NCBI RefSeq assembly: GCF_004795055.1
Contig: NZ_SSBJ01000024.1
Coordinates: forward strand, 59,548-123,547
DNA length: 64,000 nucleotides
Direction: 5' to 3'
Source of the DNA: Streptomyces sp. A1136
GTDB taxonomy: Bacteria > Actinomycetota > Actinomycetes > Streptomycetales > Streptomycetaceae
This document shows, piece by piece, positions 8,912-18,866 of this stretch (position 1 is its first letter; each line of letters starts with the position of its first letter). Made by a program: the position numbers and the translations under genes. The notes beneath the pieces are model-generated. The model did no database searches and was not told the DNA's origin. It saw only the letters and a program-made list of their open reading frames with translations.

Positions 8912-9646
8912 ATGGACACTTCGGGACGGCCGGATCGCAGGACCGTGCTGGCCGGCGCGTTCGCGAGCGTCACGGTCGGGCTTGCCGGGTGCACGACGAA
9001 GAGCGTCGCCACGCCGGCGACCGGCCCTTCGTCGACGCCGCGGCCGACCACGCCCGCCGCGGCGTTCACCCGGCTGATGGAAGGAAACGAGCGCTGGGTG
9101 AGCGGAGACTTGCAGCACCCCGACCGCGATCCGGACCGGCGTCAGCTCGTGGCGCAGTCACAGGAGCCCTTCGCGTCGGTCCTCGCCTGCATCGACTCCC
9201 GCGTGCCGCCCGAACTCCTCTTCGACACCGGGCTGGGCGACCTGTACGTGATGCGCACCGGCGGGGAGGCGATCGGCCCGGTGGTCACCGGTTCCGTCGA
9301 GTACGGGCCGATGACCAGCGGCACTCCGCTGATCGTGGTCCTGGGACATCAACGGTGCGGGGCGGTGGAGGCGGCGTACAAGTCGCTGCGGGACGGCAAG
9401 CCGCTGCCCGGCAACCTACAGGCGATCGTCAAGGCCCTGCAACCGGCGTACGAGCAGGCGGTGAGGCAAGGCGGCGCGGACCCGGTCGAGACCATGGCCC
9501 GGGACCAGGTCACGCTGACCGCGTCCGCCCTGCGCTCCAACCGAGACCTCGCGCCGCTGGTGGCCAAGGGCGCCCTCGCCGTGGTGGGCGCCTACTACTC
9601 GCTCGACACGGGAAAGGTGGAGGTCCTGTCCGGCGAGCCCCGGTAG
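8912..9646 (+). CDS. Exported beta-class carbonic anhydrase
   Basis: 244 residues. Zinc ligands of the beta class are all present: Cys93-x-Asp95-x-Arg97 in ACIDSR, then His146 and Cys149 in GHQRCGAV; the C-terminal VVGAYYSLDTGKVEVL is also conserved. Catalyses CO2/bicarbonate interconversion. The N-terminus carries twin arginines (DRRTVLAGAF) and a lipobox (GLAGC), so the protein is probably a Tat-exported lipoprotein on the outer face of the membrane, followed by a Thr/Pro/Ala-rich linker. Most bacterial beta enzymes are cytosolic; export points to a role in CO2/bicarbonate supply or pH at the cell surface. Confidence 0.88.
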   Translation: MDTSGRPDRRTVLAGAFASVTVGLAGCTTKSVATPATGPSSTPRPTTPAAAFTRLMEGNERWVSGDLQHPDRDPDRRQLVAQSQEPFASVLACIDSRVPPELLFDTGLGDLYVMRTGGEAIGPVVTGSVEYGPMTSGTPLIVVLGHQRCGAVEAAYKSLRDGKPLPGNLQAIVKALQPAYEQAVRQGGADPVETMARDQVTLTASALRSNRDLAPLVAKGALAVVGAYYSLDTGKVEVLSGEPR

Positions 9647-9724
9647 GGCGCCTGACGGCTCTCCCCGGGCGTACGGCGGCCGACAGGTGTGGGGGCCCTC
9701 TTGCCCGGGCACGGGCGACCGACC

Positions 9725-9730
9725 TACGCT
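9725..9730 (+). promoter_or_regulatory. Candidate leaderless -10 (TACGCT)
   Basis: TACGCT fits the actinobacterial TAnnnT -10 hexamer and ends seven bases before the ATG at 9738, the spacing seen in leaderless transcripts; no Shine-Dalgarno is visible between them. Confidence 0.45.
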
Positions 9731-9737
9731 CGCCGAC

Positions 9738-10421
9738 ATGCCGCAGGAGAGGGAAGTCACCGAGCCGGCCGAGGTGTTGCGCGCGTCGTACGGAGCCTTC
9801 GCGGCCGTCGTCCGGTCGATCACGGACGAGCGGTCGTGGCTGCCGACCGGCTGTGTCGGCTGGTCGGTACGCGACCTCGTCTTCCACTGCCTGAGCGACG
9901 CGCAGCGTGGTCTGGTGGCGCTGCACACGCCCGCCGAGGGGATGCCGGACCGGGACGCCGTCACCTACTGGGCGGACTGGCGCCCGGGGACCGTGGGCGC
10001 GGCGAACGGCCGGCGGTACAACCGCGTCGTCGCCAGCATGTTCCTGCACGTCGAGCAATTGTGCGAGTTGTACGCGGAGACCGCGGCCGCGGTGGTGTAC
10101 GCCGCGGCCGGCGCCGCGATCGACCGGCCGGTCGCGACCCAGGGCCACGTCCTGCGCGCCGGGGACCTGATCCGCACGCTGGCCGTCGAGGCGACGATCC
10201 ACCATCTCGATCTCGTCGTGTCCCTCCCCGACGCACCAGGGCCCTCGACCGGAGGGCTCGGTGAGGTGCGCCGCACCCTGGACGGGCTGCTCGGCCGCCC
10301 CGTGCCGGTGGCCTGGGACGACACGCGATACGCGCGTGCGGCGACCGGGCGCGCGCCGCTGACCGACGCGGACCGGGACCGTTTGGGTCCGGACGCCGCC
10401 CGGTTCCCCTTGTTCGGATAG
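9738..10421 (+). CDS. Maleylpyruvate-isomerase-like / mycothiol-dependent fold protein
   Basis: 227 residues with the DinB-like four-helix fold of mycothiol-dependent enzymes. The metal-binding triad is visible: His50 (FHCLSDA), Glu151 and His155 in VEATIHH, the E-x3-H spacing of the N-terminal MDMPI domain. Such proteins use mycothiol, the actinobacterial thiol, as cofactor in isomerization or detoxification; the substrate cannot be told from the sequence. The start at 9738 appears leaderless. Monocistronic. Confidence 0.75.
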   Translation: MPQEREVTEPAEVLRASYGAFAAVVRSITDERSWLPTGCVGWSVRDLVFHCLSDAQRGLVALHTPAEGMPDRDAVTYWADWRPGTVGAANGRRYNRVVASMFLHVEQLCELYAETAAAVVYAAAGAAIDRPVATQGHVLRAGDLIRTLAVEATIHHLDLVVSLPDAPGPSTGGLGEVRRTLDGLLGRPVPVAWDDTRYARAATGRAPLTDADRDRLGPDAARFPLFG

Positions 10422-10530
10422 AGCGGCCACTCGGCCGTATACGGGCGAACCGCCGCGCGTGGTAGGCGAATCGGGCGACCGTCGGGATAGTGGACAGCGG
10501 CCGAGGACCCTTCCCTCAACGGAGGCGTGG

Positions 10531-10830
10531 ATGAAGCGCGTTGTGTCCCTGATCGTATCGACGGCTCTCGGGGCGGCTTTGACGATCGCCGGCGCCGGCC
10601 CGGCGTCCGCGGACCCCTATGACTGCCGCACCTGGTACAGCTCCGGCACCACCGCGGCCGGTACCTGCACCAACGGCACCGGCGAATTCCGTGTATACAC
10701 CAAATGCGTCAGGACCCTGGCGAAGGACTACTACGTATACGACCCGACGTGGAACCGCGTGGGTACCACCAGTACGGCCACCTGCTACAGCGGGGGACGG
10801 GCGACCGGCGCGGGCATCCAGGTCCACTGA
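10531..10830 (+). CDS. Small secreted Cys-containing protein
   Basis: 99 residues beginning with a clear Sec signal peptide (MKRVVSLIVSTALGAALTIA, cleavage probable after PASA). The mature part of about 70 residues has four Cys (two likely disulfides), many Thr/Tyr and repeated Gly, and no recognised enzyme motif. GGAGG lies seven bases before the ATG, an excellent ribosome site. It looks like the small extracellular proteins of unknown function common in Streptomyces. A hairpin follows at 10841. Confidence 0.72.
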   Translation: MKRVVSLIVSTALGAALTIAGAGPASADPYDCRTWYSSGTTAAGTCTNGTGEFRVYTKCVRTLAKDYYVYDPTWNRVGTTSTATCYSGGRATGAGIQVH

Positions 10831-10840
10831 CCCGACGGCC

Positions 10841-10873
10841 GGGCCGTCCGGAGCGCATGGAGCGGACGGGCCC
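10841..10873 (+). terminator. Hairpin after small secreted protein
   Basis: Arm GGGCCGTCCG at 10841-10850 pairs with CGGACGGGCCC at 10863-10873 (seven perfect pairs, then a one-base bulge and further GC pairs), placed ten bases after the stop at 10830. Confidence 0.55.
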
Positions 10874-11004
10874 CCGCGTCACGGAGGGTGACTCCCGTCA
10901 CTTGAGGGACGGATGGGACATGTCTTCCGGGGCACCGGGCACGCGCGGTGGTTCCAGTTCACCGCGGGCCCGCCGCGGTGCCGGAACCGGAGGTACAGCG
11001 CGCC

Positions 11005-12489
11005 GTGTCGGAGCAACAGACCATTCACACAGCCGGGACGTGGCGGTCCGCGGTCGCAGGAGCCACCAGGGAGGTCCTGGATCCGGCGGACGCCACCGTA
11101 CTCGCCGTGGTCGCCGAGGGTGACACCGCCGACACGGACGCGGCCGTCGGCGCCGCCCGGGCCGCCTTCGACGACGGACCGTGGCCGGGTACCCCGGTCG
11201 CCGAGCGCGCGGCGCTGTTGCGCCGCACCGCCGACCTGCTCCGGCGCGACCGTGAACGGATCGCCCTCCTGGAGAGCCGGGACGCGGGCAAGACCCTCGA
11301 AGAGGGCCGCGTGGACGTGGACTGTGTCACCGACGCGTTCCGCTACTTCGCGGACCTCGTGATCGGGGAGGGCGCCGGCCGGGTCGTGGACGCCGGATCG
11401 TCCGACATCCACAGCGTCGTCGTCCACGAACCGGTCGGGGTGTGCGCCCTGATCACGCCGTGGAACTACCCCCTGCTCCAGGCGAGCTGGAAGATCGCAC
11501 CGGCCCTGGCCGCCGGCAACACCTTCGTCGTCAAGCCGAGCGAGCTGACCCCGCTGACCACGGTGGCCCTGATCGAGCTGCTGGTCGAGGCGGGCCTGCC
11601 CGCCGGGGTCGCCAACCTGGTCACCGGAGCGGGCGATCCGGTGGGCGCGCGCCTCGCCGCCCACCCCGACGTCGACCTGATCTCCTTCACCGGCGGTCTC
11701 ACCAGCGGCACGAAGGTCATGCGGGCCGCGGCCGACACCGTCAAGAAGGTCGCGCTCGAACTGGGCGGCAAGAACCCCAACGTGGTGTTCGCCGACGCCT
11801 GCGCCACGGACGAAGGCTTCGACACCGCCGTCGACCAGGCCCTCAACGCCGCCTTCATCCACAGCGGCCAGGTCTGCTCGGCCGGCTCCCGGCTGATCGT
11901 CGAGGAGTCGCTGCGCGAGCGGTTCGTCACCGAACTCGCCCGCCGGGCGGAGAAGATCCGCCTCGGCCGCGGCACGGACCCCGGGGTCGAGTGCGGCCCG
12001 CTGGTCTCGGCCGCCCAGCTCGAACGGACACAGTCGTACGTCGCCTCCGCGCTCGCCGAGGGCGCGGTGCTGCGCGCCGGCGGCGAACGACCCGAGGGCC
12101 CGGGGTACTTCTACCGCCCGACCGTCCTGGACCGCTGCGACCGGCGCATGCGCGTCGTGCGCGAAGAGGTCTTCGGGCCGGTCCTGACCGTGGAGACGTT
12201 CCGTACCGAGGACGAGGCGGTCGCCCTCGCCAACGACACCGAGTACGGCCTCGCCGGTGGCGTCTGGACGGCGGACCAGGGCCGCGCCCGCAGGGTGGCC
12301 GGGCGGTTGCGCCACGGCACCGTGTGGATCAACGACTTCCACCCCTATCTGCCGCAGGCGGAGTGGGGCGGCTTCGGCAAGTCCGGCATCGGGCGCGAGC
12401 TCGGCCCGTCGGGACTGGCCGAGTACCGCGAGACCAAGCACGTGTACCAGAACCTCGCCCCGCGCCCCGTGCGCTGGTTCGCGGGCTGA
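11005..12489 (+). CDS. betB: Betaine-aldehyde dehydrogenase-like ALDH
   Basis: About 494 residues, the usual length of NAD-dependent aldehyde dehydrogenases. Seen are the cofactor segment WNYPLLQASWKIAPALAAGN, the general-base Glu in LELGGKNP and the catalytic Cys in SGQVCSAGSRL. Linked choline-oxidase-like and betaine-transport genes make oxidation of betaine aldehyde to glycine betaine the likely role. The GTG at 11005 has GGAGG eleven bases upstream; the frame stays open to 10948, so the start is not certain. First gene of a five-gene plus operon (11005-18314), cytosolic. Other substrates such as aminoaldehydes cannot be excluded. Confidence 0.85.
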   Translation: MSEQQTIHTAGTWRSAVAGATREVLDPADATVLAVVAEGDTADTDAAVGAARAAFDDGPWPGTPVAERAALLRRTADLLRRDRERIALLESRDAGKTLEEGRVDVDCVTDAFRYFADLVIGEGAGRVVDAGSSDIHSVVVHEPVGVCALITPWNYPLLQASWKIAPALAAGNTFVVKPSELTPLTTVALIELLVEAGLPAGVANLVTGAGDPVGARLAAHPDVDLISFTGGLTSGTKVMRAAADTVKKVALELGGKNPNVVFADACATDEGFDTAVDQALNAAFIHSGQVCSAGSRLIVEESLRERFVTELARRAEKIRLGRGTDPGVECGPLVSAAQLERTQSYVASALAEGAVLRAGGERPEGPGYFYRPTVLDRCDRRMRVVREEVFGPVLTVETFRTEDEAVALANDTEYGLAGGVWTADQGRARRVAGRLRHGTVWINDFHPYLPQAEWGGFGKSGIGRELGPSGLAEYRETKHVYQNLAPRPVRWFAG

Positions 12490-12505
12490 CGGGGGCAGGA
12501 GAGAC

Positions 12506-14106
12506 ATGACCGGCACCACGCACCACCATGACCGTCACGAGCACCGGAACGAACACGCGGGCGATCTCGCGAACCGGCACGTGGACGAGCACGAGTACGA
12601 CTACGTCATTGTCGGCGGGGGCACCGCCGGCTCCGTGATCGCCTCCCGGCTCACGGAGGACCCTAGCGTCACCGTCGCCGTCATCGAGGGCGGTCCGAGC
12701 GACGTCGACCGCCCCGACGTCCTCACCCTGCGCCGCTGGATGGGCCTGCTCGGCGGGGAACTCGACTACGACTACCCCACCACCGAGCAGCCGCGCGGCA
12801 ACTCGCACATCAGGCACAGTCGGGCCCGCGTGCTGGGCGGCTGTTCCTCGCACAACACCCTCATCGCCTTCAAGCCGCTGCCGTCCGACTGGGACGAGTG
12901 GGCCGAAGCCGGCGCCGACGGGTGGCACGCGGCCGCCATGGACCCGTACTTCGACCGGCTCCTCAACAACATCGTGCCGGTCGGCGAGGCGGACCGAAAC
13001 GCCATCGCCCGCGATTTCGTGGACGCCGCACAGGACGCGCTGGGCGTGCCGCGGATCGAGGGCTTCAACCGTAAGCCGTTCCACGAGGGCGTGGGTTTCT
13101 TCGACCTCGCCTACCACCCCGAGGACAACAAGCGCTCGTCGGCGTCGGTGGCCTACCTGCACCCCGTCATGGGCGACCGGCCGAACCTGCGGCTGCTGCT
13201 GGAGACCTGGGCGTACCGGTTGGAGTTGGACGGGACCAGGGCGCGCGGCGTCCACGTCCGCGCCAAGGACGGCGGCCGGTCGCTGATCACCGCCCGGCGT
13301 GAGGTGCTGGTGTGCGCGGGCGCGGTCGACACCCCCCGGCTGCTGTTGCACTCCGGCATCGGTCCGCGCCGTGACCTGGAGGCGCTCGGCATTCCCGTCG
13401 TCCACGACCTGCCGGGTGTCGGCGAGAACCTGCTCGACCACCCCGAATCGGTGATCGTCTGGGAGACCGACGGCCCCATCCCCGAGAACTCGGCGATGGA
13501 CAGCGACGCGGGGCTGTTCCTCCGGCGGGACCCGGACTCCCCCGGGCCCGACCTGATGTTCCACTTCTACCAGATCCCCTTCACCGACAACCCGGAGCGG
13601 CTCGGGTACGAACGCCCGGCGCACGGCGTGTCGTTGACCCCCAACATCCCCAAGCCGCGCAGCCGGGGCCGGCTCTACCTCACCAGCGCGGACCCCGAGG
13701 TGAAACCCGCCCTGGACTTCCGTTACTTCACGGACGACGAGGACTACGACGCCCGCACCCTGGTGGACGGGATCAAGGTGGCGCGCGAGATAGCCGCGAC
13801 CGAGCCGCTCGCGGGCTGGCTGCGCCGTGAGGTCTGCCCGGGACCCGAGATCACCGAGGACGAGGCCCTGAGCGAGTACGCCCGTTCGGTGGCGCACACC
13901 GTCTACCACCCCGCCGGCACCTGCAAGATGGGCGCCGCCGACGACGAACAGGCTGTTGTGGAACCCGACTTGAAGGTGCGCGGCCTCGACGGCCTGCGCA
14001 TCGCGGACGCCTCCGTCTTCCCGACGATGCCGGCCGTCAACCCGATGATCGGAGTACTCATGGTGGGCGAGAAGGCCGCCGATCTGCTGCGGGGCGGTGA
14101 GGTCCG

Positions 14107-14110
<4 letters not shown>
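12506..14110 (+). CDS. betA: GMC oxidoreductase, choline-dehydrogenase-like
   Basis: 534-residue FAD enzyme of the glucose-methanol-choline family. The N-terminal Rossmann motif DYVIVGGGTAGSVIASRL starts near residue 32, after a His/Glu-rich leader (HHHDRHEHRNEH). The catalytic His is in AHTVYHPAGTCKMG and the second active-site residue (Asn) in AVNPMIGVLMVGE. By linkage it should oxidise choline to betaine aldehyde ahead of the dehydrogenase encoded just upstream. AGGAGAG precedes the ATG. Its stop overlaps the next gene by four bases (ATGA). Substrate is inferred from neighbours, not from the fold. Confidence 0.83.
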
Positions 14111-15194
<1,084 letters not shown>

Positions 15195-15198
<4 letters not shown>

Positions 15199-15254
15199 CG
15201 CCCCGTGCCCGTCACGCCGCCCTCGTCCCCGACGACGGGCGGTGGTGCCGATGA
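15195..15254 (+). CDS. 19-codon bridging ORF between ATPase and permease
   Basis: Reads MTPRARHAALVPDDGRWCR. Its ATG overlaps the ATPase stop (ATGA, 15195-15198) and its TGA overlaps the permease ATG (ATGA, 15251-15254), so ribosomes leaving the ATPase could reach the permease by two coupled reinitiations. It has no recognisable domain and may serve only to couple translation. It could be chance in high-GC DNA; the double four-base overlap is the only support. Confidence 0.35.
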
Positions 15255-17320
15255 CCGGGACCACCACACCCGTGCGCGAGCAGGGACCGCCCGGCCCGAC
15301 CCTCGCACCCGCGGGGCCCACGGGGCCCGGCGGAAACAGACGGCCCGAACGCAGGCCCCCCGCCGTCGCCTCCCCCGGCGCCCGTCTGCGGGCCCTGCTC
15401 CAGCGCCACGGCGCCGGCCGCCGGGTCCTGCCCCTCGCCGTCGTCGCCCTGGTCCTGGCGCCCCTGGCGATCCTCCTCCCCGGAGCCGCGGGCTGGCCCG
15501 GCTCGCTGGCCGTCGACCTGTCCGGGCCGCTCGGCCGGGCCGGTGACTGGATCATCGACAACCGGGACCACCATCCGCTCTTCCTCTACTTCTTCGGACA
15601 CGTCAGCAACGCCGTGGTGGTGTCGGTCCGCGCGGTCTACGTCGTGCTGCTCGCCGCCGGCTGGACCGGCGTCACCGCCCTGGCGGGCCTGGTGGCCCTG
15701 CGCCTCGCGGGCGTCCGGCTGGCCCTGACCTGCGTCGCCGCCTTCGCCGCGTGCGGGCTGCTCGGCATGTGGGTGCCGACCATGCAGACCCTGGCCCTGA
15801 TGGTCGTGGCCGTCGCCGCGTCCGTCGTGTTCGGCGCCCTGCTCGGCCTCGCCGCCGGGATGTCGGACCGGGCCGACCGCGCGCTGCGCCCCGTACTCGA
15901 CACCATGCAGGTACTGCCCGCCTTCGCGTACCTGCTGCCGATGGTGCTGGTCTTCGGCATCGGCGTGCCCGCCGCGGTCCTGGCGACCGTGGTGTACGCG
16001 GCCCCGCCGATGGCGCGGCTCACCGCGCTGGGGCTGCGCGAGGCCGACGCAGGAGTGCTGGAAGCCGCCGCCTCGCTCGGCGCCACGGGACGACAGCGCC
16101 TCCTCACGGCCCGCGTCCCGCTGGCCCGACGACAGCTCATGCTGGGTGTCAACCAGGCCGTCATGATGGCGCTGTCGATGGCCGTCATCGCGTCAGTGAT
16201 CGGCGCCGGCGGCCTCGGCGACCGCGTCTACCAGGCACTCGCCTCCGTCGATGTCGGTGCGGCGCTCGCCGCCGGCATCCCCATCGTGCTGCTCGCGGTG
16301 GTCCTCGACCGGACCGCGGACGCGGCGGGCGACCGGATGGGCGCGGCCCAGGTCCCGACCGCGGAGCGGCATCCGCTGCGACGCGTGTTCGCGGGTTGGT
16401 ACGGGTGGTCGCTGACGCTCCTCGCGGCGGTCGCCGTCGCCGTCGTGGGCCGCATGGCGGGCTCCTCCCTGTGGCCCGCGTCCTGGACCGTGCCGATCGC
16501 GGAGCCCGTGAACAGCGCGGTCGCCTGGATGACCGACCACCTCTACTCCGGAGTGCCGGTGGTCGGCGGCACCGCCGACTGGGCCGCCCGCTTCACCGGC
16601 TGGGTCCTCGACCCCCTGCGCTCGGGCCTGCAGGCCACTCCCTGGTGGCTGCTCCTGGCGCTGGTCGGCGCCCTCGGACTCCTCGTCGGCACCTGGCGTA
16701 CGGCGCTGACCGCCGTCCTCGCCTTGGCCGCCATCGGGGTCCTCGGTGTGTGGGAGCCGTCCCTGGACACCCTCTCCCAGGTGCTGGCCGCCGTCGCCGT
16801 GACCCTCGTACTCGGTTTCGCCGTCGCCGTCGGCGCCGCCCGCAGTGCCCGGGCGGAGCGCCTGCTGCGTCCGGTGCTCGACGTGTGCCAGACGATGCCC
16901 CAGTTCGTCTACCTCATCCCGGTGGTCGCGCTGTTCGGGGTCGGGCGCGCGCCGGCCGCGGCCGCCGCAGTCGTCTACGCGCTGCCCGCCGTGGTGCGCA
17001 TCACCACCGAGGGCCTGCGCGGGGTGGACCCGGCGGCCCTCGAATCGGCCCGCTCGCTCGGCGCGACGGGCACCCAGCAACTGCGCCACGTCCAACTCCC
17101 GCTGGCGCGGCCCGCGTTGCTGCTCGCCGTCAACCAGGCGGTGGTACTGGTCCTCGCCGTCGTCATCATCGGCGGCCTGGTCGGCGGTGGCGCGCTGGGT
17201 TACGACGTCGTGCTCGGCCTGGCCCAGGGCGACCTGGCCACCGGCCTGGTCGCGGGCGCCGCGATCGTCTGCCTGGGCCTGGTTCTCGACCGCGTCACCC
17301 AGCCCGCGAAGGAGGCCTGA
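15251..17320 (+). CDS. Glycine betaine ABC permease, duplicated (two domains fused)
   Basis: 689 residues holding two complete BPD-type permease domains in one chain. Each ends with an EAA loop: EAAASLGATGRQRL followed by RVPLARRQLMLGVNQAV, and ESARSLGATGTQQL followed by QLPLARPALLLAVNQAV. Roughly five or six membrane spans lie before each loop, and the second half begins after a linker near residue 370. ProW-type permeases usually have one domain and work as homodimers, so this fusion would form the whole channel. An Arg/Pro-rich cytosolic N-terminus of about 55 residues precedes the first span. ATG at 15251 is chosen; a GTG at 15242 is in frame. Confidence 0.9.
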   Translation: MTGTTTPVREQGPPGPTLAPAGPTGPGGNRRPERRPPAVASPGARLRALLQRHGAGRRVLPLAVVALVLAPLAILLPGAAGWPGSLAVDLSGPLGRAGDWIIDNRDHHPLFLYFFGHVSNAVVVSVRAVYVVLLAAGWTGVTALAGLVALRLAGVRLALTCVAAFAACGLLGMWVPTMQTLALMVVAVAASVVFGALLGLAAGMSDRADRALRPVLDTMQVLPAFAYLLPMVLVFGIGVPAAVLATVVYAAPPMARLTALGLREADAGVLEAAASLGATGRQRLLTARVPLARRQLMLGVNQAVMMALSMAVIASVIGAGGLGDRVYQALASVDVGAALAAGIPIVLLAVVLDRTADAAGDRMGAAQVPTAERHPLRRVFAGWYGWSLTLLAAVAVAVVGRMAGSSLWPASWTVPIAEPVNSAVAWMTDHLYSGVPVVGGTADWAARFTGWVLDPLRSGLQATPWWLLLALVGALGLLVGTWRTALTAVLALAAIGVLGVWEPSLDTLSQVLAAVAVTLVLGFAVAVGAARSARAERLLRPVLDVCQTMPQFVYLIPVVALFGVGRAPAAAAAVVYALPAVVRITTEGLRGVDPAALESARSLGATGTQQLRHVQLPLARPALLLAVNQAVVLVLAVVIIGGLVGGGALGYDVVLGLAQGDLATGLVAGAAIVCLGLVLDRVTQPAKEA

Positions 17321-17321
17321 C

Positions 17322-18314
17322 ATGCGGATCTCCCCCCACCACCGCCGAGGACCGGTCCCCGGCCGGCGCGCGGTCGCCGCGCTCGCGGCCGCCGCGTCCC
17401 TCGTCGCGCTCACCGCCTGCGGGGCGGCCGACATGACCCGCCAGACCTCCCCGTACGCCGCCGCGCGGGGCGCGAAGACGGTGACGCTCTCCGTCCAGTC
17501 GTGGGTCGGCGCACAGGCGAACACCGCCGTCGCCGCCTATCTGCTCGAACACGAACTGGGCTACCGCGTCGACACCGTCCAGGTGGACGAGGTGCCCGCG
17601 TGGGACGCGCTCAGCCAGGGCAGGGTCGACGCCATCCTGGAGGACTGGGGACACCCGGAGCAGGAGAAGCGGTACGTCGAGGGCAAGAAGACCATCACGC
17701 CGGGCGGCGATCTGGGCGTGACCGGCCACATCGGCTGGTTCGTCCCGACGTACTTCGCCAAGGAGCACCCGGACGTCACCGACTGGAAGAACCTGGGCAA
17801 GTACGCCGACCAGTTGCGCACCGCCGAGAGTCGCGGCAAGGGTCAGCTGATGGACGGCTCGCCCTCGTACGTCACGAACGACAAGGCGCTGGTGAAGAAC
17901 CTCGGCCTCGACTTCGAGGTCGTCTTCGCCGGGTCCGAGGCGGCGCAGATCACCCAGATCAGGCAGTTCGCCAAGGAGCACAAGCCGTTCCTGACCTACT
18001 GGTACGAGCCGCAGTGGCTGTTCGAGCGGGTTCCCATGACCGAGGTGAAGCTGCCCGAGCACCGGGAGGGCTGCGACGCCGATCCCGAGAAGGTGGACTG
18101 CGCCTATCCGCGGACACCGCTGCGGAAGTACCTGAACACGCGCTTCGCGGAGAACGGCGGAAAGGCGGCCTCGTTCCTGAAGAGGTTCCACTGGAGCGTC
18201 GCGGACCAGAACGAGGTGTCGTTGATGATCGCCGAAGAGAAGCTCACCCCGGAGCAGGCCGCCCGGAAGTGGGTGGAGCGCCACGAGGCGGTGTGGAAGC
18301 CGTGGACGCGGTGA
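17322..18314 (+). CDS. Glycine betaine-binding lipoprotein (OpuAC/ProX type)
   Basis: 330 residues. A Sec signal with lipobox (VALTAC, about residues 25-30) makes it a membrane-anchored solute-binding lipoprotein facing outward. The mature domain has the type II binding-protein pattern of quaternary-amine receptors, with Trp and Tyr residues at likely cage positions (ILEDWGHPEQEKRY, GHIGWFVPTYF, LTYWYEPQWLF). GGAGG lies seven bases before the ATG. Delivers betaine, choline or a similar ligand to the double permease. Last gene of the operon, followed by a strong terminator at 18353. Confidence 0.92.
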   Translation: MRISPHHRRGPVPGRRAVAALAAAASLVALTACGAADMTRQTSPYAAARGAKTVTLSVQSWVGAQANTAVAAYLLEHELGYRVDTVQVDEVPAWDALSQGRVDAILEDWGHPEQEKRYVEGKKTITPGGDLGVTGHIGWFVPTYFAKEHPDVTDWKNLGKYADQLRTAESRGKGQLMDGSPSYVTNDKALVKNLGLDFEVVFAGSEAAQITQIRQFAKEHKPFLTYWYEPQWLFERVPMTEVKLPEHREGCDADPEKVDCAYPRTPLRKYLNTRFAENGGKAASFLKRFHWSVADQNEVSLMIAEEKLTPEQAARKWVERHEAVWKPWTR

Positions 18315-18352
18315 TCCACCCGCCGCTCTGACACGTGCCGCTCCCCTGGGGA

Positions 18353-18391
18353 CCGAGGCCGTCGCGACCCCCGCGGGTGCGACGGCCTCGG
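18353..18391 (+). terminator. Strong hairpin terminator after betaine operon
   Basis: Perfect 13-base inverted repeat: CCGAGGCCGTCGC at 18353-18365 and GCGACGGCCTCGG at 18379-18391, with a 13-base loop that can pair further. It lies 39 bases past the binding-protein stop. Confidence 0.85.
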
Positions 18392-18483
18392 CGCCGTTCC
18401 CGCCCGGGGCTGTCGCCTCGCGACGCCTGCCGCGTCGCGCGGGTACATCGGACTCACGCCGGTTCGCGGCGCCCGAGGCCGCC

Positions 18484-18730
18484 GCCTTTCAAGGTGGGGC
18501 GACCGGTGAACGACCGTGGGAAGGCCGCGAGCAGGTCACCGATCGGCTCGCCGCGGCCCTGACCGGCCCCGACGCCCGGCTGCGGGCCGAGCTCGTCGCC
18601 GGTCAGCTGTTGGGCCTCGGCGCCACCTTGAGCCTGCACCGACCGGACGGCGCGAGTTCGCACGCGAGCGCCGAACGGCTGGCCGACCTCTACGCCCCCC
18701 GGGCTCCAGCGGCTCATCGACGGCGCCTGA
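18484..18730 (+). pseudogene. TetR-family regulator remnant (C-terminal domain only)
   Basis: Translation from about 18484 gives a recognisable TetR C-terminal dimerization segment (DRLAAALTGPDARLRAELVA, then GQLLGLGATLSLHR and ERLADLYAP). A run of six C at about 18692-18697 throws the frame; removing one C restores YAPGLQRLIDGA and a TGA at 18728, the normal ending of such proteins. No HTH domain is found upstream: the preceding bases are terminator and unremarkable sequence. The gene is thus 5' truncated and frameshifted. It sits just behind the betaine operon; BetI, a TetR-type repressor, controls such genes elsewhere, but this fragment cannot be assigned to BetI. The rest of 18315-18866 holds no gene that I can support. 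Confidence 0.65.
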
Positions 18731-18866
18731 CGCCGCCCGGCCGGGGCGCCCGTCCGCTCGCCGGCCGCGATCGTCACCGCCGGGAAAACACCTCCCGGCC
18801 CACGGCGACCAGCCGAGGGCGCATGAAATCGGCGCGCCGAAGCATGCGGGTGGGATGGAATGCGTG

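Noticed and set aside
18516..18854. N-terminal extension of CorA by about 110 residues
   Set aside because: The extension is Arg/Pro/Gly-rich shadow of the TetR remnant; CorA proteins begin near the MYEERTG start.
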